The position numbers and the translations under genes were made by a program. A model generated the notes under the pieces. That model was not told where the DNA came from, searched no databases, and saw only the letters and a program-made list of their open reading frames with translations. From Cacajao melanocephalus (taxonomy: Eukaryota > Chordata > Mammalia > Primates > Pitheciidae): 64,000 bases of DNA. Positions 40,477 to 56,610 of the stretch are shown here, one piece after another (position 1 is the first letter of the stretch; each line of letters begins with the position of its first letter). Location of the stretch: the NCBI GenBank assembly GCA_963573385.1, contig CAUYLG010047207.1, positions 1 through 64,000 on the forward strand. The letters are read 5' to 3'.

Positions 40477-40840
40477 GCCAGGTGTGGTGGCTCACCCACA
40501 CCTGTAATATCAGCACTTTGGGAGGCTGAGGTTGAAGGATCATTTGAGTCCAGGAGTTCAAGACCAGCCTGGGCAACATAGGAAGACTCCATTTTTACCA
40601 AAAAAAAAAAAAAAAATTAATAAGGCTTGGTGTGGTGGCTCACAGACGGACTGAGACTCTGCCTCAAAAAAAAAAAAAAAAAATTAGCCAGGCACGGTTG
40701 CACACAACTATGGTCCCAGCTAAGGGGAGGATTGCTTAAGCCCGGGAGGTCGTGGCTGCAATAAATCATGATCACATGATGGCATCCAGCCTGGATAACA
40801 GGAGCTCTGTCTCAGAAAAATAAAATAAAATAAAACAAGC
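40477..40840 (+). mobile_element. Alu interrupted in its linker
   Basis: The left arm ends at 40617 and the right arm resumes at 40684 with attagccaggcacggttg. A very short Alu derivative sits in the A-rich linker. Confidence 0.85.
40624..40682 (+). mobile_element. Mini-Alu nested in the Alu linker
   Basis: About 20 bases of Alu 5' end (ggcttggtgtggtggctcac) join directly to about 25 bases of Alu 3' end (actgagactctgcctc) and a ~19 A tail; the ~230-base middle is missing. Confidence 0.8.
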
Positions 40841-40926
40841 TGTTTATAGGATGATGTAGCAGACATTAAAAAACATGGACTGTGCCCTTTAAGTGCTTAC
40901 TGGAGAGAAAGGGCATATAACAATGA

Positions 40927-41222
<296 letters not shown>

Positions 41223-41444
41223 AACGATGCTTTTCTAAGCAACTTTTTCAGTAACACCAAAATGCTAAGATGATACCAAATAAAAGTGAGAATTTTGTAC
41301 ACAGAATATATTTGGTGAACAAACGAGGAAGATAGAACAGGAAAGATGTCACAGGAAAAACATAAAAGCAAAAAATTGATCTAAGCTTAGGTGTTTCTCC
41401 CTCCAAAATCTTTAAAATTATAAAATGGGGAAATGTTTCTTTTA

Positions 41445-41735
41445 TGGCCAGGAGTGGTAGGTCATACCTGTAATCCCAGCATTCTGAAAGGCTGAGACAG
41501 GAGTTCAAGACTAACCCAAACAACATAGCAAGACCCTGTCTCTCCAAAGAAGAAAAAAAAAAAGTTTTATTATTATAGCTGAGCATGACATGCCTGAAGT
41601 CCCAGCTATTCAGGAGGCTGAGGTGGGAGAATTGCTCAAGCCCAGTGGTTAGAGGCTACAATGAGCTATGATCACACCACTGCACTCCAGCATGGGTGAC
41701 CGAGGGAAAAAATAAAAAGAAATTAAAAAAATAGA
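41445..41735 (+). mobile_element. Alu, old and degraded
   Basis: Left arm has lost about 30 bases; right arm complete to gcatgggtgaccgagg. Confidence 0.88.
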
Positions 41736-41782
41736 AAAGAATGACTTAGGTTAGAGTATTTGGGGTTTTTTTCTGTTTGTTT

Positions 41783-42073
41783 GTTTGTTTTTGGACATGG
41801 TCTCACTCTGTCACACAGGCTTGAGTGCAGTGGCATGATCTCAGCTCACTGAAAACTCCACCTCCCAAGTTCAAGCAATTCTCCTGCCTCAGCTTCCCAA
41901 GTAGCTGGGACTACAGGTGTCTGCTACCACACCTGCCTCATTTTTGTATTTTTAGTAAAGATGGGGTTTCACCATGTTGGCCAGGCTGGTCTCAAACTCC
42001 TGACCTTAAGTTATCCGCCTGCCTTGGCCTCCTACATTGCTAGGATTACAGGCATGAGCTGCCGCACCTGGCC
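41783..42073 (-). mobile_element. Alu
   Basis: Antisense dimer preceded by a (TTTG)n run. Confidence 0.94.
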
Positions 42074-42254
42074 TTGGGTTCTTTTTTTCAGGAATTTGAT
42101 TTTTTTTCCTTCTCTCTTTCTTCTGTACCCTATTTCTTCACTTGTATCCTCCTTTCTCCTGGCCTTCTCTTTATCCCACAATGAGGGAGGGTGGTCAGGC
42201 CCAGGTTAATATCAGCCTCAATGGTAAAGCGAGGTGGGGGCTAAGGAAGGCCAG

Positions 42255-42460
42255 GATCAGGGCTAAGGGTCTGAATATTCCTTATTGGCTGTGTGCCCCG
42301 AAATAAGTTGCTTTACATCTCCGTGTGCCTCCATTTTCTGCTTTATAAATTATGAATAATACCATCAGCCCATAGGGTTGTTGCAAAGATTAAGTAAGCA
42401 CAAGCAAAGCATTGAGAACTATGCCTGGCATTGTAGCTGTTGTTATCATCATTGTAATAT
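42255..42460 (+). mobile_element. MIR
   Basis: Contains ttggctgtgtgccccgaaat, catctccgtgtgcctccatt, agggttgttgcaaagattaa and a tgcctggcattgtagctgtt end. Confidence 0.65.
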
Positions 42461-42476
42461 GCTGTATCTCCACTTC

Positions 42477-42775
42477 TTTTTTTTTTTTTTGAAACAGAGT
42501 CTTGCTCTGTTGCCCAGATTAGAGTGCAGTGGCACAATCTCAGCTCACTGCATCCTCACCTCCCAGGTTCAAGTGATTCTCTTGCTTCAGCCTCCCAAGT
42601 AGCTGGGATTACAGGTGTCCGCCACCATGCCTGGCTAATTTTTTTTTGCACTTTTAGTAGAGACGAGGTTTCACCATATTGGCCAGGCTGGTCTTGAACT
42701 CCTGACCTCAAGTGATCTTCCCTCCTTGGCCTCCCAGAGTGGTGGGATTACAGGTGTGAACCACTGCACCTGGCC
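42477..42775 (-). mobile_element. Alu
   Basis: Antisense dimer; 255 bp downstream of exon 3 in gene sense. Confidence 0.95.
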
Positions 42776-43029
42776 TCAGCTTCTAACAAAAGCCTTCAGG
42801 TACAAAGAAGAAAATGGTTTGAGCCTTAACACTTAGCACACATAAAGAGTAAAAAGAGATCATTAGTGTTAGTTCACAGGGAAACAAAAAATGGAGAAGA
42901 AAAAGACAATCATTTCATTTTTATTCCTCCTTATCCCACCTACGGGTACATTAAACCTGCGTAGTTAGAGAATTATTTTAAAATATTGATTAGCTTGTTT
43001 CTATTTTTTAAAGAGAGAAATAGCTTTAC

Positions 43030-43103
43030 CTGGTCTCTCCACTTTTATAACTTCTGCTCCAAGATCTCCTAAATTCATAGTAGCAAAAGGTCCTGCCAGG
43101 ACT
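43030..43103 (-). CDS. SUGCT: SUGCT coding exon 3 (74 bp)
   Basis: After an attgtag acceptor the exon completes the Arg codon and reads [20 protein letters not shown], then VERP, and ends with one base of a Gly codon. The RVLAGP turn and the [10 protein letters not shown] strand are hallmarks of the CaiB/BaiF (formyl-CoA transferase) family, and residues in this block contact CoA in solved relatives. The donor is CAG followed by GTAAAG, close to consensus. The acceptor is only about 500 bp downstream, in gene sense, of the RPL23A pseudogene in intron 2. Confidence 0.93.
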
Positions 43104-43204
43104 CTACAATGTTAACAATGATAAATAAATTAATTACCATTGTGAAAATTTTTATATTAATTATTTTCTTAACAACCCATCAACACAGACAAGCTCATGT
43201 AATG

Positions 43205-43570
43205 CTAGTAAGAGTCAAAACAGTTAAAACTGCGATTTGGACATATGTAATAGGAGCTTTAAAAACATATATCCCCTTTGATCCTAGAATTCTTTTTCTA
43301 GAATTTTATCCTGAGGAAGAAATCAAAACTGAGGGAAACATTTGTGTATGAAGAAGCCTAGTTTATAACAGTGAAAGACTAGAGGATGATTACGTAATTT
43401 ATGTGACATCGATATAATACTATCTTATGTTTTTGTTGAATTTTGAATAACATAGGAAAATATTTAAAATATAACATTGTGTTTAAAATGTGGGTAAAAC
43501 TGTAATTTCAATATGGTTCCAATTTTTGTTTCTTAAGATTACACATAAATATACATTGGGAAAAGACAAA
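43205..43570 (+). mobile_element. Old L1 (L1ME-like) fragment in intron 2
   Basis: Plus-strand remnants of ancient L1 ORF2: tttgatcctagaattctttt, a gaattttatcctgaggaag block, and later ggaaaatatttaaaatataa and caatatggttccaattttt. It is decayed, with no frame. Confidence 0.6.
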
Positions 43571-43604
43571 TACTACACTAATTATCTCTTAGAATGATAT
43601 TACA

Positions 43605-43618
43605 GGAATTTTTCTTTT
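43605..43618. repeat. Target-site duplication, left copy, of the Alu-RPL23A composite
   Basis: The 14-mer ggaatttttctttt occurs here at the poly(A) side of the RPL23A pseudogene and again, identical, at 44461-44474 on the far side of the neighbouring Alu. No duplication is visible at the internal Alu/pseudogene junction. Confidence 0.7.
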
Positions 43619-44577
<959 letters not shown>

Positions 44578-44596
44578 TAGATAAACCAATACAAAC

Positions 44597-44648
44597 CTTG
44601 TTAAATCCAGAATTTTTACACCTTCCAATGGCTTTATATTCTCCATAT
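44597..44648 (-). CDS. SUGCT: SUGCT coding exon 2 (52 bp)
   Basis: The exon follows a ...gttttgccag acceptor and starts with the last two bases of a split codon. It then reads MENIKPLEGVKILDLT and ends with the first two bases of an Arg codon. The ILDLTR segment is the first beta strand and start of the CoA-binding fold in class III CoA transferases, so the mature enzyme begins about here. The donor is AAG followed by GTTTGT, with T at +3 and +4, which is poorer than the other donors of this gene. An inverted pair of Alus (44158-44459 minus, 44805-45105 plus) brackets the exon. Confidence 0.9.
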
Positions 44649-44689
44649 CTGGCAAAACACAGAAAATATTTCAAGATAATTGATTACTA

Positions 44690-45125
<436 letters not shown>

Positions 45126-45224
45126 TCAGGGAGCAGAAGCAAGGTAGAGAAACAGCCAATTGAGTGAGTTACAGCTCAGCGTTTGCCTTATCAGAACACG
45201 GCCTGAACAGCTGGTGGCCTGTAA

Positions 45225-45641
<417 letters not shown>

Positions 45642-45849
45642 TAAAAACTCAAGTATGTGAGTATGGAGGCTTTCTTAGTCCAGATTTTAGTTCGATGAAA
45701 CAGTATAATAATGTAAATACTGAATAGTGATATGTAACAAAATTTATGATTTGTCTGCATGAGTTGGGTGGAAAATTTTTTAAAAATTAAGATTTGGAAG
45801 GATGTAAAGTGCATGAATATTTGTTCAAATGGTAGTGAAAGAAAGCTAG

Positions 45850-45852
<3 letters not shown>

Positions 45853-45886
<34 letters not shown>
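45853..45886. repeat. (TG)17 microsatellite
   Basis: Derived from the tail side of the adjacent antisense Alu. Confidence 0.95.
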
Positions 45887-45888
<2 letters not shown>

Positions 45889-46171
45889 TTATAGAGACAG
45901 AGTCTCACTCTGTAGTCAAGGCTGGAGTGCAGAGGTGCACTCTCTGCTCACTGCAACCTTCACCTCCTGGTTCAAGTGATTCTCCTGCCTCAGCCTCCCA
46001 AGTAGCTACTACAGGTGCCCAACACGATGCCCAGCTAATTTTTGTATTTTTAGTAGAGACAGGGTTTCACCATGTTGGCCAGGCTGGTCTCAAACTTGTG
46101 ACCTCAGGTAATCCACCTGCCTAGGCCTCCCAAAATGCTGGGATTACAGGCATGAGACACTGAGCCCAGCC
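45887..46171 (-). mobile_element. Alu with TG-repeat tail
   Basis: Antisense dimer; its tail side is a (TG)17 run (45853-45886). The flank gaaagctagt is duplicated (45841 and 46173). Confidence 0.93.
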
Positions 46172-46617
46172 TGAAAGCTAGTCTTTATAGTGCCTAAAAA
46201 CAAAACAAAAGAATCTATAACATTATCATCAGGTTATTTAGCAATTTGGCAGTAAAAAACAAAAGAAATAACAAAAGAATTGAAATTTGTTGTTTCTGGG
46301 CAAAGGGAAGGGGCAGAAAGGCCCAAGGGTTATTCTTTTTCATAATTAACATTGTAGAACTTCTGAACTTTTAAAACTAAGTATACCTAAAACTTTGATT
46401 TTAAAAATTAATAAATTAATAAATTATATTACATTCATGAACAGGGTGAAGTATCATTCTGTGTCTCTCCTGCTATATAGCCCCCTGCAATGCTTTGATA
46501 AATATTTCTACTCTGAAGCTTTTACTGACTCATTGTACACATGGCAGCAGCATTACAGAGGAATTACAGTTGATCCTCAGATTCTGTATGTAGGAATTTG
46601 ACTACTCACTAATGGCA

Positions 46618-47150
<533 letters not shown>

Positions 47151-47208
47151 TTGTTTTGATTTTCTACTGTACTTTAGATGTCTTATAATCAACTTCATTT
47201 ATTTATTT

Positions 47209-47362
47209 ATTTAGAGACAAGGTCTGGCCTTTGTTGCCCAGGTTGGAGTGCAGTGGCAGGAACATAGTTCACTGTAACCTTGACCTTCTGGGCTCAAGCA
47301 ATCCTCTCACCTGAGCCACCTGAGTAGCTGAGGCTACAGGCATGAGCCACTGCATCCAGCAC
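47209..47362 (-). mobile_element. Alu monomer
   Basis: A half-length antisense unit from agagacaaggtctggc to gagccactgcatccagc. Confidence 0.8.
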
Positions 47363-47430
47363 CTAATTAACTTTATTGAAGAATGACTTACATATAATAA
47401 TAATAATATATAATAAATCATAATATTTTT

Positions 47431-47583
47431 ATCCAGGCGTGGTGGCATGCCTGTGGCCCTGCCTACTTGAGAAGCTGAGATGGGGGGATCACTTGAACCC
47501 AGGAGTTCAAGGTTACAGTAAGCCATGATCACATAACTGCATTCCAGCCTGAGTGACAGAGCAATACCCTGTTTCTAAGAAAA
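47431..47583 (+). mobile_element. Alu right-arm-like fragment
   Basis: From ccaggcgtggtggcatgcct to gagtgacagagcaatacc, about 150 bp; inverted relative to the monomer 70 bp to the left. Confidence 0.8.
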
Positions 47584-47710
47584 ATACACACACACATGCA
47601 CAGAGTATATACATTATATAAATAAATTATGTTATATAAATAACAATATATATAATACATTATATATAATTTATATGATAGACTATATATTATTTCTATA
47701 AATACAATGA
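47584..47710. repeat. CA then AT-rich low-complexity tract
   Basis: A short (AC)n after an Alu tail, then about 100 bp made almost only of A and T with repeated tatata/ataatttat motifs. Confidence 0.8.
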
Positions 47711-48400
47711 ATTATACAATTAAGTAAATTTTGACAGATGTATACACCTGTGAAATCACCTTCACAATCGAGAAAGAACTTTCCATCACCTAAAACTTTC
47801 TCCTGCCCTTTGCAAATTACCTCTTCCTCAATTTTCAGCTTCTGATATCCACTGCTCTGCTTTCTGTCGCTATAATTTAATTTTCATTATCTAGAATTTT
47901 ATATAAATGAAAAACAGTATGTACTTTTGTGTCTGGCTTCTCTCCTTAAGCATAATGATTCTGAGATTCATCCATGTTGTTGCATTTTTATGAGTATACG
48001 CTACTGTATGAATATACCACATTTGTTTATACACATTCAGCTGTTGACGGACATTGAGTTGGTTTTTAGGCTACAGTGAATCAAGATGCTATGAACATTT
48101 GTGTACAAATCTTTGTGAGAACATGTCTTCATTTCTCTTGTGTAAATACTTAGTGGAATGGCTGAGTTATATGGTAAGTGTATGTATAGCTTTTTAAGAA
48201 ACTGCCAAAACAGATTTCTAAAATGCTTGTACCACATTGTATAAGAGTTCCGTATGTTCCACATCCTTAAAATATAGGAATTGTTCATTTTTTAATGTTA
48301 GCTGTTCAAATGGGTGTATAATGGTTTCTTGTTTTGGTTTTAATTTGCATCTCACTGATGACTAATGGTGTTGAATATCGTTTCATGTAATAGTTGGCCA
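47700..48400 (-). mobile_element. Old L1 (L1M-type) ORF2 3' region
   Basis: Antisense L1: gacagatgtatacacctgtg, tgtctggcttctctccttaa, catccatgttgttgcatttt, gttgacggacattgagttgg and ctcactgatgactaatggtg follow in the expected reversed order over about 700 bp. Many stops are present. Confidence 0.75.
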
Positions 48401-48514
48401 TTTAATGAAGCAAAAACTTTTAAACTGAATTCATTTAATATCAGGTAATGAAATTTTATCAGAAAGGACTTCTAGGAGATATTTAAGTTAAAATCAATGA
48501 GTGAGTTTTAAATC

Positions 48515-49120
<606 letters not shown>

Positions 49121-50530
49121 GCAATTGTTATTATCATCATTATCATATATGTATTACACAGTCACATGATCTATTAAAGCAAATAACTTCTTGTTTGAAA
49201 ACAAGAAAAGATAAACATATGATTATTCTAAGGAACAGGAAAAAAATCACTTCTTAATGCACTATACTTAAAAAGGATATCTAGAGCCGTATTTTGCCTA
49301 TTTGTGAAAGAACTGATGGGCTGGGTGGGAGTAGGGAATGATTACAAGGCATAAAACAGTTGGAAAAGGCATAAATTGTAATGTAATTTGTTGAAATATA
49401 TTGAGCAGCTTGTATATCTCTCTGTCTTTTTGGCCTCTAGTATGGAAAGCTATTATGATGATACAGCTGGTCACCCATGCAAAGAAGTATAATTATAATG
49501 AAGCTGCCATCAATTCTATGCTTGCCAAAGCTGCTTGGTAGGACTCCCCTGGTACTTGGCTCTAGGGTTTCCATGACACAAATAAACTTGAGCAACACCA
49601 GAGCAGGGATAATTGACAGATGCCCACACAAGTGGCTCATCTGTGACAGGAATCATGGCATCCCTTCCCACCCGTACTAGCCAACTACTGAGATTAAAAA
49701 AAAATTTTTAAGGACAAGTCACAAAACAAACTGCTCAAATGGCAATATGAAACAGAAACCTGTGATATACACCAAAATAATTTTTTAAATTTGATGATTT
49801 ACAGAGAACTTAACCACCAGAACTTATGTGTGAGAAGGCAGAAAATGGGCCTCTCTTCAAAGCATTCTCTCTTAATCTGCTGAAGCTTTATCTGTAATAG
49901 TTAGCATGATGTTTTCTTTCCAGCATGTGTCAGAAGTCATAGAAGAAGCTCTGTTCCTAACAATACAGTTTCATAGGAAATTTTAGGAGAGGAAGGCACC
50001 TGGAAAATTAGTATCCGCTAGAAGAAATTCCAGGGAAATTATAATTTGGGAGTCACCAGGCAATGATTGTTTCAATTTCCAAGTTCATGGGAAATAAGAA
50101 ATGAGGTTTGTGGAAAAGGAGAGTAAAAGATCTTCACAGACTCAAGGAGGCTTCAATTCTGTTCATCATGGAAATTCATGAGTATGTATTGAAATAATTA
50201 CAGATTAATTACTCTCTCATCATCATCCACTTTATTCCTCTTTAACACCGCTACTCACAAAAGAATCACATCAAGATGATAATTTTTAATTAGTTTTCTT
50301 TCTCTGAAATCTCTGGAGGCAGAGAGGACATGAATTTTCAGCATCAAATGTTTATGCAAAATAAAAAATAAAACAAGAATTCACCTTCCAATTCAACTAA
50401 TTAATATTAATTTTCTGAAGCCTCTGTTACATTAAGAAAGTAAATAAACAAGACACAGTAAAAACAGGAAAAAAAATCCTCAACTTTTGCAATTAATTTC
50501 CATGTTTTCTCTTTACATAAACAATTCAAG
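49121..50530. other. SUGCT intron 1 sequence
   Basis: Alu-free. 49440-49680 has open frames on both strands and a polypyrimidine plus ctag before 49440, but the encoded residues match no family I know. A decayed transposon or pseudogene is possible. Confidence 0.4.
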
Positions 50531-50862
<332 letters not shown>

Positions 50863-51047
50863 CTAAAGAAAATTGACAAAATTGAAATTTATTTTGTAAT
50901 CATTTAAAGGTAATAATTGGTAGTGTTTTGGGTATAATCCTCTCAGAGATAGACAAGTGGGTAGCTGCATACATACATAGGTAGGTAAATAATGCACTAT
51001 TTTGTTCAAAAAACTCTAATGTGCTAGATATTATATAATAACCTGCT

Positions 51048-51330
51048 TTTTTTTTTTTGAGATGGTATCTCGCTCTGTCTCCCAGACTGGAGTGCAGTGG
51101 CGCAATCTCCACCTCCCAGGTTCGAGCAGTTCTCCCGCCTCTGCCTCAGCCTCCTGAGTAGCTGGCACTACAGGCATGTGCCACCATATCTGGCTAATTT
51201 TTTGTATTTTTGGTAGAGATAGGGTTTCACCGTGTTAGCCAGGATGGTCTCTATCTCCTGACCATATGATCTGCCCGCCTCAGCCTCTCAAAGTGCTGGG
51301 ATTACACGTATGAGCAACCACCCCCAACTA
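51048..51330 (-). mobile_element. Alu
   Basis: Antisense dimer with a small left-arm deletion. Confidence 0.93.
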
Positions 51331-51879
51331 ACACTGCTATTTTAATTAAAACTTGAGAAATTTACAGAAAGTATGGTACAAAAAGGCCAGAAAAAATGGT
51401 TTGGAATCATGGTTAAAGCATGTCACAACCAAAGTACAAGTCAGTGCCAATCCCAAATCTCACTGTTCTTTCTACGTTTTCCAGCTTCTCCTGCAATTAT
51501 GTTGGAGTCAAATGACTGGTATCTTGCCAATGAAACACAGGCAAAAATAATAAAAGCCAGTTCCAACTCTGACCTTTAAAAACACCCCATGAAATCCTCC
51601 AGGCCTCTCCTCCCCTTAGAGCCCACAAATTTTAAATAGTTTAGCTACATAGGTAAGAAAGATGTTTTTATTGTAATGAACCACTGAGATTGGGCTAATT
51701 GGTACTGCAGCACAACCCAACCAGTCCTGCCCAATAAAGATGCCAGGCATCAGAGGCAGCGTGAGTTTTGAATGAGTTCACACTATCAACAACTAGGATG
51801 TCTATTTCAGGGTAGACTGTTTTTACTGTCCTTTTAGTGGCAATCTTCAAAACTGGAATATGGAAAGACTTCCCTAAGG

Positions 51880-52180
51880 CTGGGTGAGGTGACTCATGCC
51901 TGTAATACCAACACTTTGGAAGGCCAAGGTGGGAGTATCGCTTGGGCCCTGGAGTTTGAGACCAATCTGGGCAACATGGAAAGATGCCATCTCTGCCAAA
52001 ATAAAAACAAAATATAAAAAAGTTATCTGGGAATGATGGTGCATGCCTGTGGTCCCAGCTACTCAGGAGGCTGAGGCAGGAGGATCACTTGAGCCCAGCA
52101 GGTCAAGGCTGCAATGAGCTTTGATTGCACTCCTGGACTCCAACCTGGGCAACATAGTAAGACCCTGTCTGATAAAAAGG
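51880..52180 (+). mobile_element. Alu
   Basis: Full, diverged dimer. Confidence 0.93.
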
Positions 52181-52794
52181 GAAAAAATACTTGCCTAAGA
52201 GATACATGAATTGTTTCAATAAATCAATTTCCAGATTTTCAACTTCCATAGGTATCCTTTCCTACAATTGATCAACCTATAAATAAGCCTTTCTTCACGA
52301 TAAACCTTCTATTATGCAAAGGAAAGCAGATTCCTAACATATCCCAGCTCTTACTCTCACCTTAGTTTACAGTATAAAATTTACATAAGCGATGATAACT
52401 TTAAAATATCAACTTAAAATATGCAAAGAATTGCTTTTCAAATTTAAGGATTTGAAAATCACTAGGAATTGGTATGTGGAAGGGTGCAAAACGGTACCAA
52501 TTTATAGATTTTATAAATCAATCTACAGTTATAGAATTCACAACCAAAGTAAACAAGCCAAAGGAAAAAACTTCTTAGATGTTCAGGCTTCTTCAACCAG
52601 CCATCCCGAAGTTAATCGTCCAGAGGATAAGACGGGACTGAACCAGAAACTTCAGGGGAAATGATCACTGCAAATTACTATTCAATATACGAATGCTCAC
52701 AAACCCAAAAGATTCCTGGAATTTCTCAATGTTGGTGATGTGATTCTCCTAGAGAGAAGACTGACCAAAAAGGTAAGACCTTAATGCAAATAAG

Positions 52795-52945
52795 AAAAAC
52801 GCATCCCTTTGCATTAGGATAAATACCTAACGTAGATGATGGGGTAATGGATGCAGCAAACCACCATGGTCCGTGTATACCTATGTAACAAACCTGCATG
52901 TTCTGCACAAGTACCCCAGAACTTAAAGTATAATAAACAAAATTT
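52795..52945 (+). mobile_element. L1 3' UTR end fragment
   Basis: The last ~150 bp of a primate L1: ataaatacctaacgtagatg, atgggg then gcagcaaaccaccatgg, tatacctatgtaacaaacc, and an acttaaagtataataa tail followed by A-rich sequence. Confidence 0.8.
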
Positions 52946-53588
52946 TTAAAAGTAAATTTTAAAAAATTTTAAATAAATAAATAAAAATGCATTCCTTCCT
53001 GGGGAAAACTGGCAAAGTGTGCCCATCTAGGTTGGTTGATCAAACACCTTCATAGGTACTTGAGGAGAATTATAATTGTCACAGCAAAGAAAATATGCAA
53101 GGGGTGGGTGAAGACAGTGGGGTGTTGCAGTGTTAGACTGTAAATGCCAAAAGCCTCTTGACACAAAAATATATTAAGCCTTATTTCACAGAATATTTTA
53201 GATATTTAACTGGGAGGAATAGAAGGGAAAGGAAGAGGCAGCTTGGAAGAAATGTGGGAGCAGATGTGTATGTGAAAGATAACTTGTTTTATGATTTGAT
53301 TTTTTTTTTAACAGTTTCCAGTAAGCAACTCTGAAAAGTAAAAGAAATGTCTGGAGAGAAGTTTAGAAGTTTCTGTGGCCTGGACTATGGAATCTTCCCA
53401 GAGACTTCTCTTCAAGTAGTAAAGGTAAAAATTAGTCTTTAATGCTTTCAGAGTTTTTGGAGATGGACAAGGGGAAGCAAAGAACTTGCTTCCAATTTAA
53501 AGTGGCCTAGCCATGCTCACATTACAAATTCCTTAAAATTCTTAATACATTATTAAATTGTCCACCAAAAAGGGTAGATATAATATTA

Positions 53589-53590
<2 letters not shown>

Positions 53591-53624
<34 letters not shown>

Positions 53625-53647
53625 CATATATATGTATATATATACAC
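53591..53647. repeat. (TG)n(TA)n compound microsatellite
   Basis: About 14 GT units followed by tatacatatatatgtata, which is self-complementary. Confidence 0.95.
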
Positions 53648-53993
53648 AACCCTAAACATAATCTCTTGGGTTTATGGGGTTTTTGTTTGCTGCAAACTTG
53701 ACAGTTAAAAATTTGCATGTCACTATCATTTTAATTTGTACTTATTTAATGACTTCTGAAATTAATCATCTTTTAAATCTGCTCTTTTCATATCTTCTCT
53801 TACAAATTATTCTTGATGTTAGTCCATAATTCTATATGCACATTTATCTTTCTCTTATAGGTTTATATGAATTATACATACACTAAGAATATTAACCTTT
53901 TATCAGTCATATTTAGTAAAAGCAATTTTTCCCTATCTGCTCTTCATTTTTCAAAGGAGTTTTAAAATTTCATGTTTTAAAAAAATCATTTTG

Positions 53994-54365
<372 letters not shown>

Positions 54366-54367
54366 TC

Positions 54368-55015
54368 AGGGTTTCCCAAGACCACCCATATTTTCAGTGA
54401 TTTGCTGGGAGGATCCACAGGACTTAACATCTGGTTGTATTCAGAGCTAAGGTTTACTACAGCAAAATGACATATGACAGGACCAACAAGAGAAAAAGAC
54501 ATAGGTAGAGATGGAAAATATTCATGCCATGCAGAGGCTTCTTACATTCTTTTGCTCTGATGGAAAGCCACATCAAGCATGCTTCTTTCTCCAGCAACAA
54601 CAAAAAAATAGATACAAAGACAATGTTTCTGTTCAGGGAAGTCTATTAGAGACTCACAACCCAGGTTTTCACTGAAGACTATTTACATAGGCACTCTCTG
54701 CATACTATGTACCAAAATTGCAGACTCTCTCCCACAAGAAAGATAGGTATTTACCTTTGTTTAGACACAGAAACCATACCCCAAAATGGAGGTGTCACAG
54801 CAGCCTCAGAAGCCAAAGTGTTTCTCTGACCTCCTGCCCTCCTGTCACTCAGTCCCATGCTCCTCTGAGGCTAGCTATAAAAACTAGAATCCCTCTTTCC
54901 CAAGAAGAGTCACAAAAACCAGACCTCTTTTCCCCAAGGCCAGCCACAAAATCTAAAACTATTACTCCAATTGTCTCTTTGCCATATCTGTGTAAAAAAC
55001 GGCCATAAAGAAAGT
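54368..55015. mobile_element. LTR-retrotransposon remnant(s)
   Basis: The left part (to about 54750) resembles the antisense of an ERVL/MLT2-type LTR: ccaagaccaccca, a gatttgctgggaggat segment, and a reversed degenerate poly(A) region near 54455. The right part, with repeated cccaagg.cagccacaaaa-type phrases and a terminal ggccataaagaaa, looks like a second LTR, perhaps MER4-like, in plus orientation. Family names are from memory of such repeats and need a library search. Confidence 0.45.
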
Positions 55016-55019
55016 ATCT

Positions 55020-55313
55020 GGCTGGGCATGGTGGCTCACACCTATAATCCCAGCACTTTGGGAGGCCAAGGCAGGATCACTTGAGCCCAGAAATTGGAGA
55101 CCATTCTGAGCAATATGAGGAAACCCTGTCCCTATAAAAAATACAAAAAAAAAATTAGCCAAGCGTGGTGGCACATGCCTCTAGTCCCAGCTACTCAGCA
55201 GCCTGAAGTAGAAGGATCACTTGGGCCGGTGAGGTCAAGGCTGCAGTGAGCTGTGATCATGCCACTGCACTTCATCCTAGGAGACAGAGCCAGACGCCAT
55301 CTCAAGAAATAAA
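55020..55313 (+). mobile_element. Alu
   Basis: Full dimer directly after an LTR-like end. Confidence 0.94.
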
Positions 55314-55423
55314 ATTTTAAAAAGAGATCTGTATTTTTCCTTGCTTTCTGTTTCCCTAAATATTTCACATTTTCTGCAAAACATATGCATCATTTGAACA
55401 ACTGGAAAAATACAAATATGTAA

Positions 55424-56078
<655 letters not shown>

Positions 56079-56297
56079 TAAACTTTTAGTCTTTGTATCT
56101 GAAAAACAATATTCATACTCTGTTATATTTTTCTTATATAGAAATAATCTGTCAGCAATTTTATTATTTTCAGTAAAAACTTTTATAAGCATAAGTTAAT
56201 GCATTAACACCTGTGTTATACTTGGGTGAGGAATATTAGTCTACAAAGAAGTAATTATGTATAAAACATTTCTCCTGTGCTTGATTACCATGCATAA

Positions 56298-56610
<313 letters not shown>

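Larger units (their letters stand above)
52186..53993. other. SUGCT intron 1 sequence
   Basis: Apart from the L1 tail and the TG/TA microsatellite, nothing recognised. Confidence 0.5.

Noticed and set aside
49440..49680. A possible extra exon after a pyrimidine-rich ctag
   Set aside because: It would be on the strand opposite to SUGCT, and the residues resemble no known protein; too little to call a gene.
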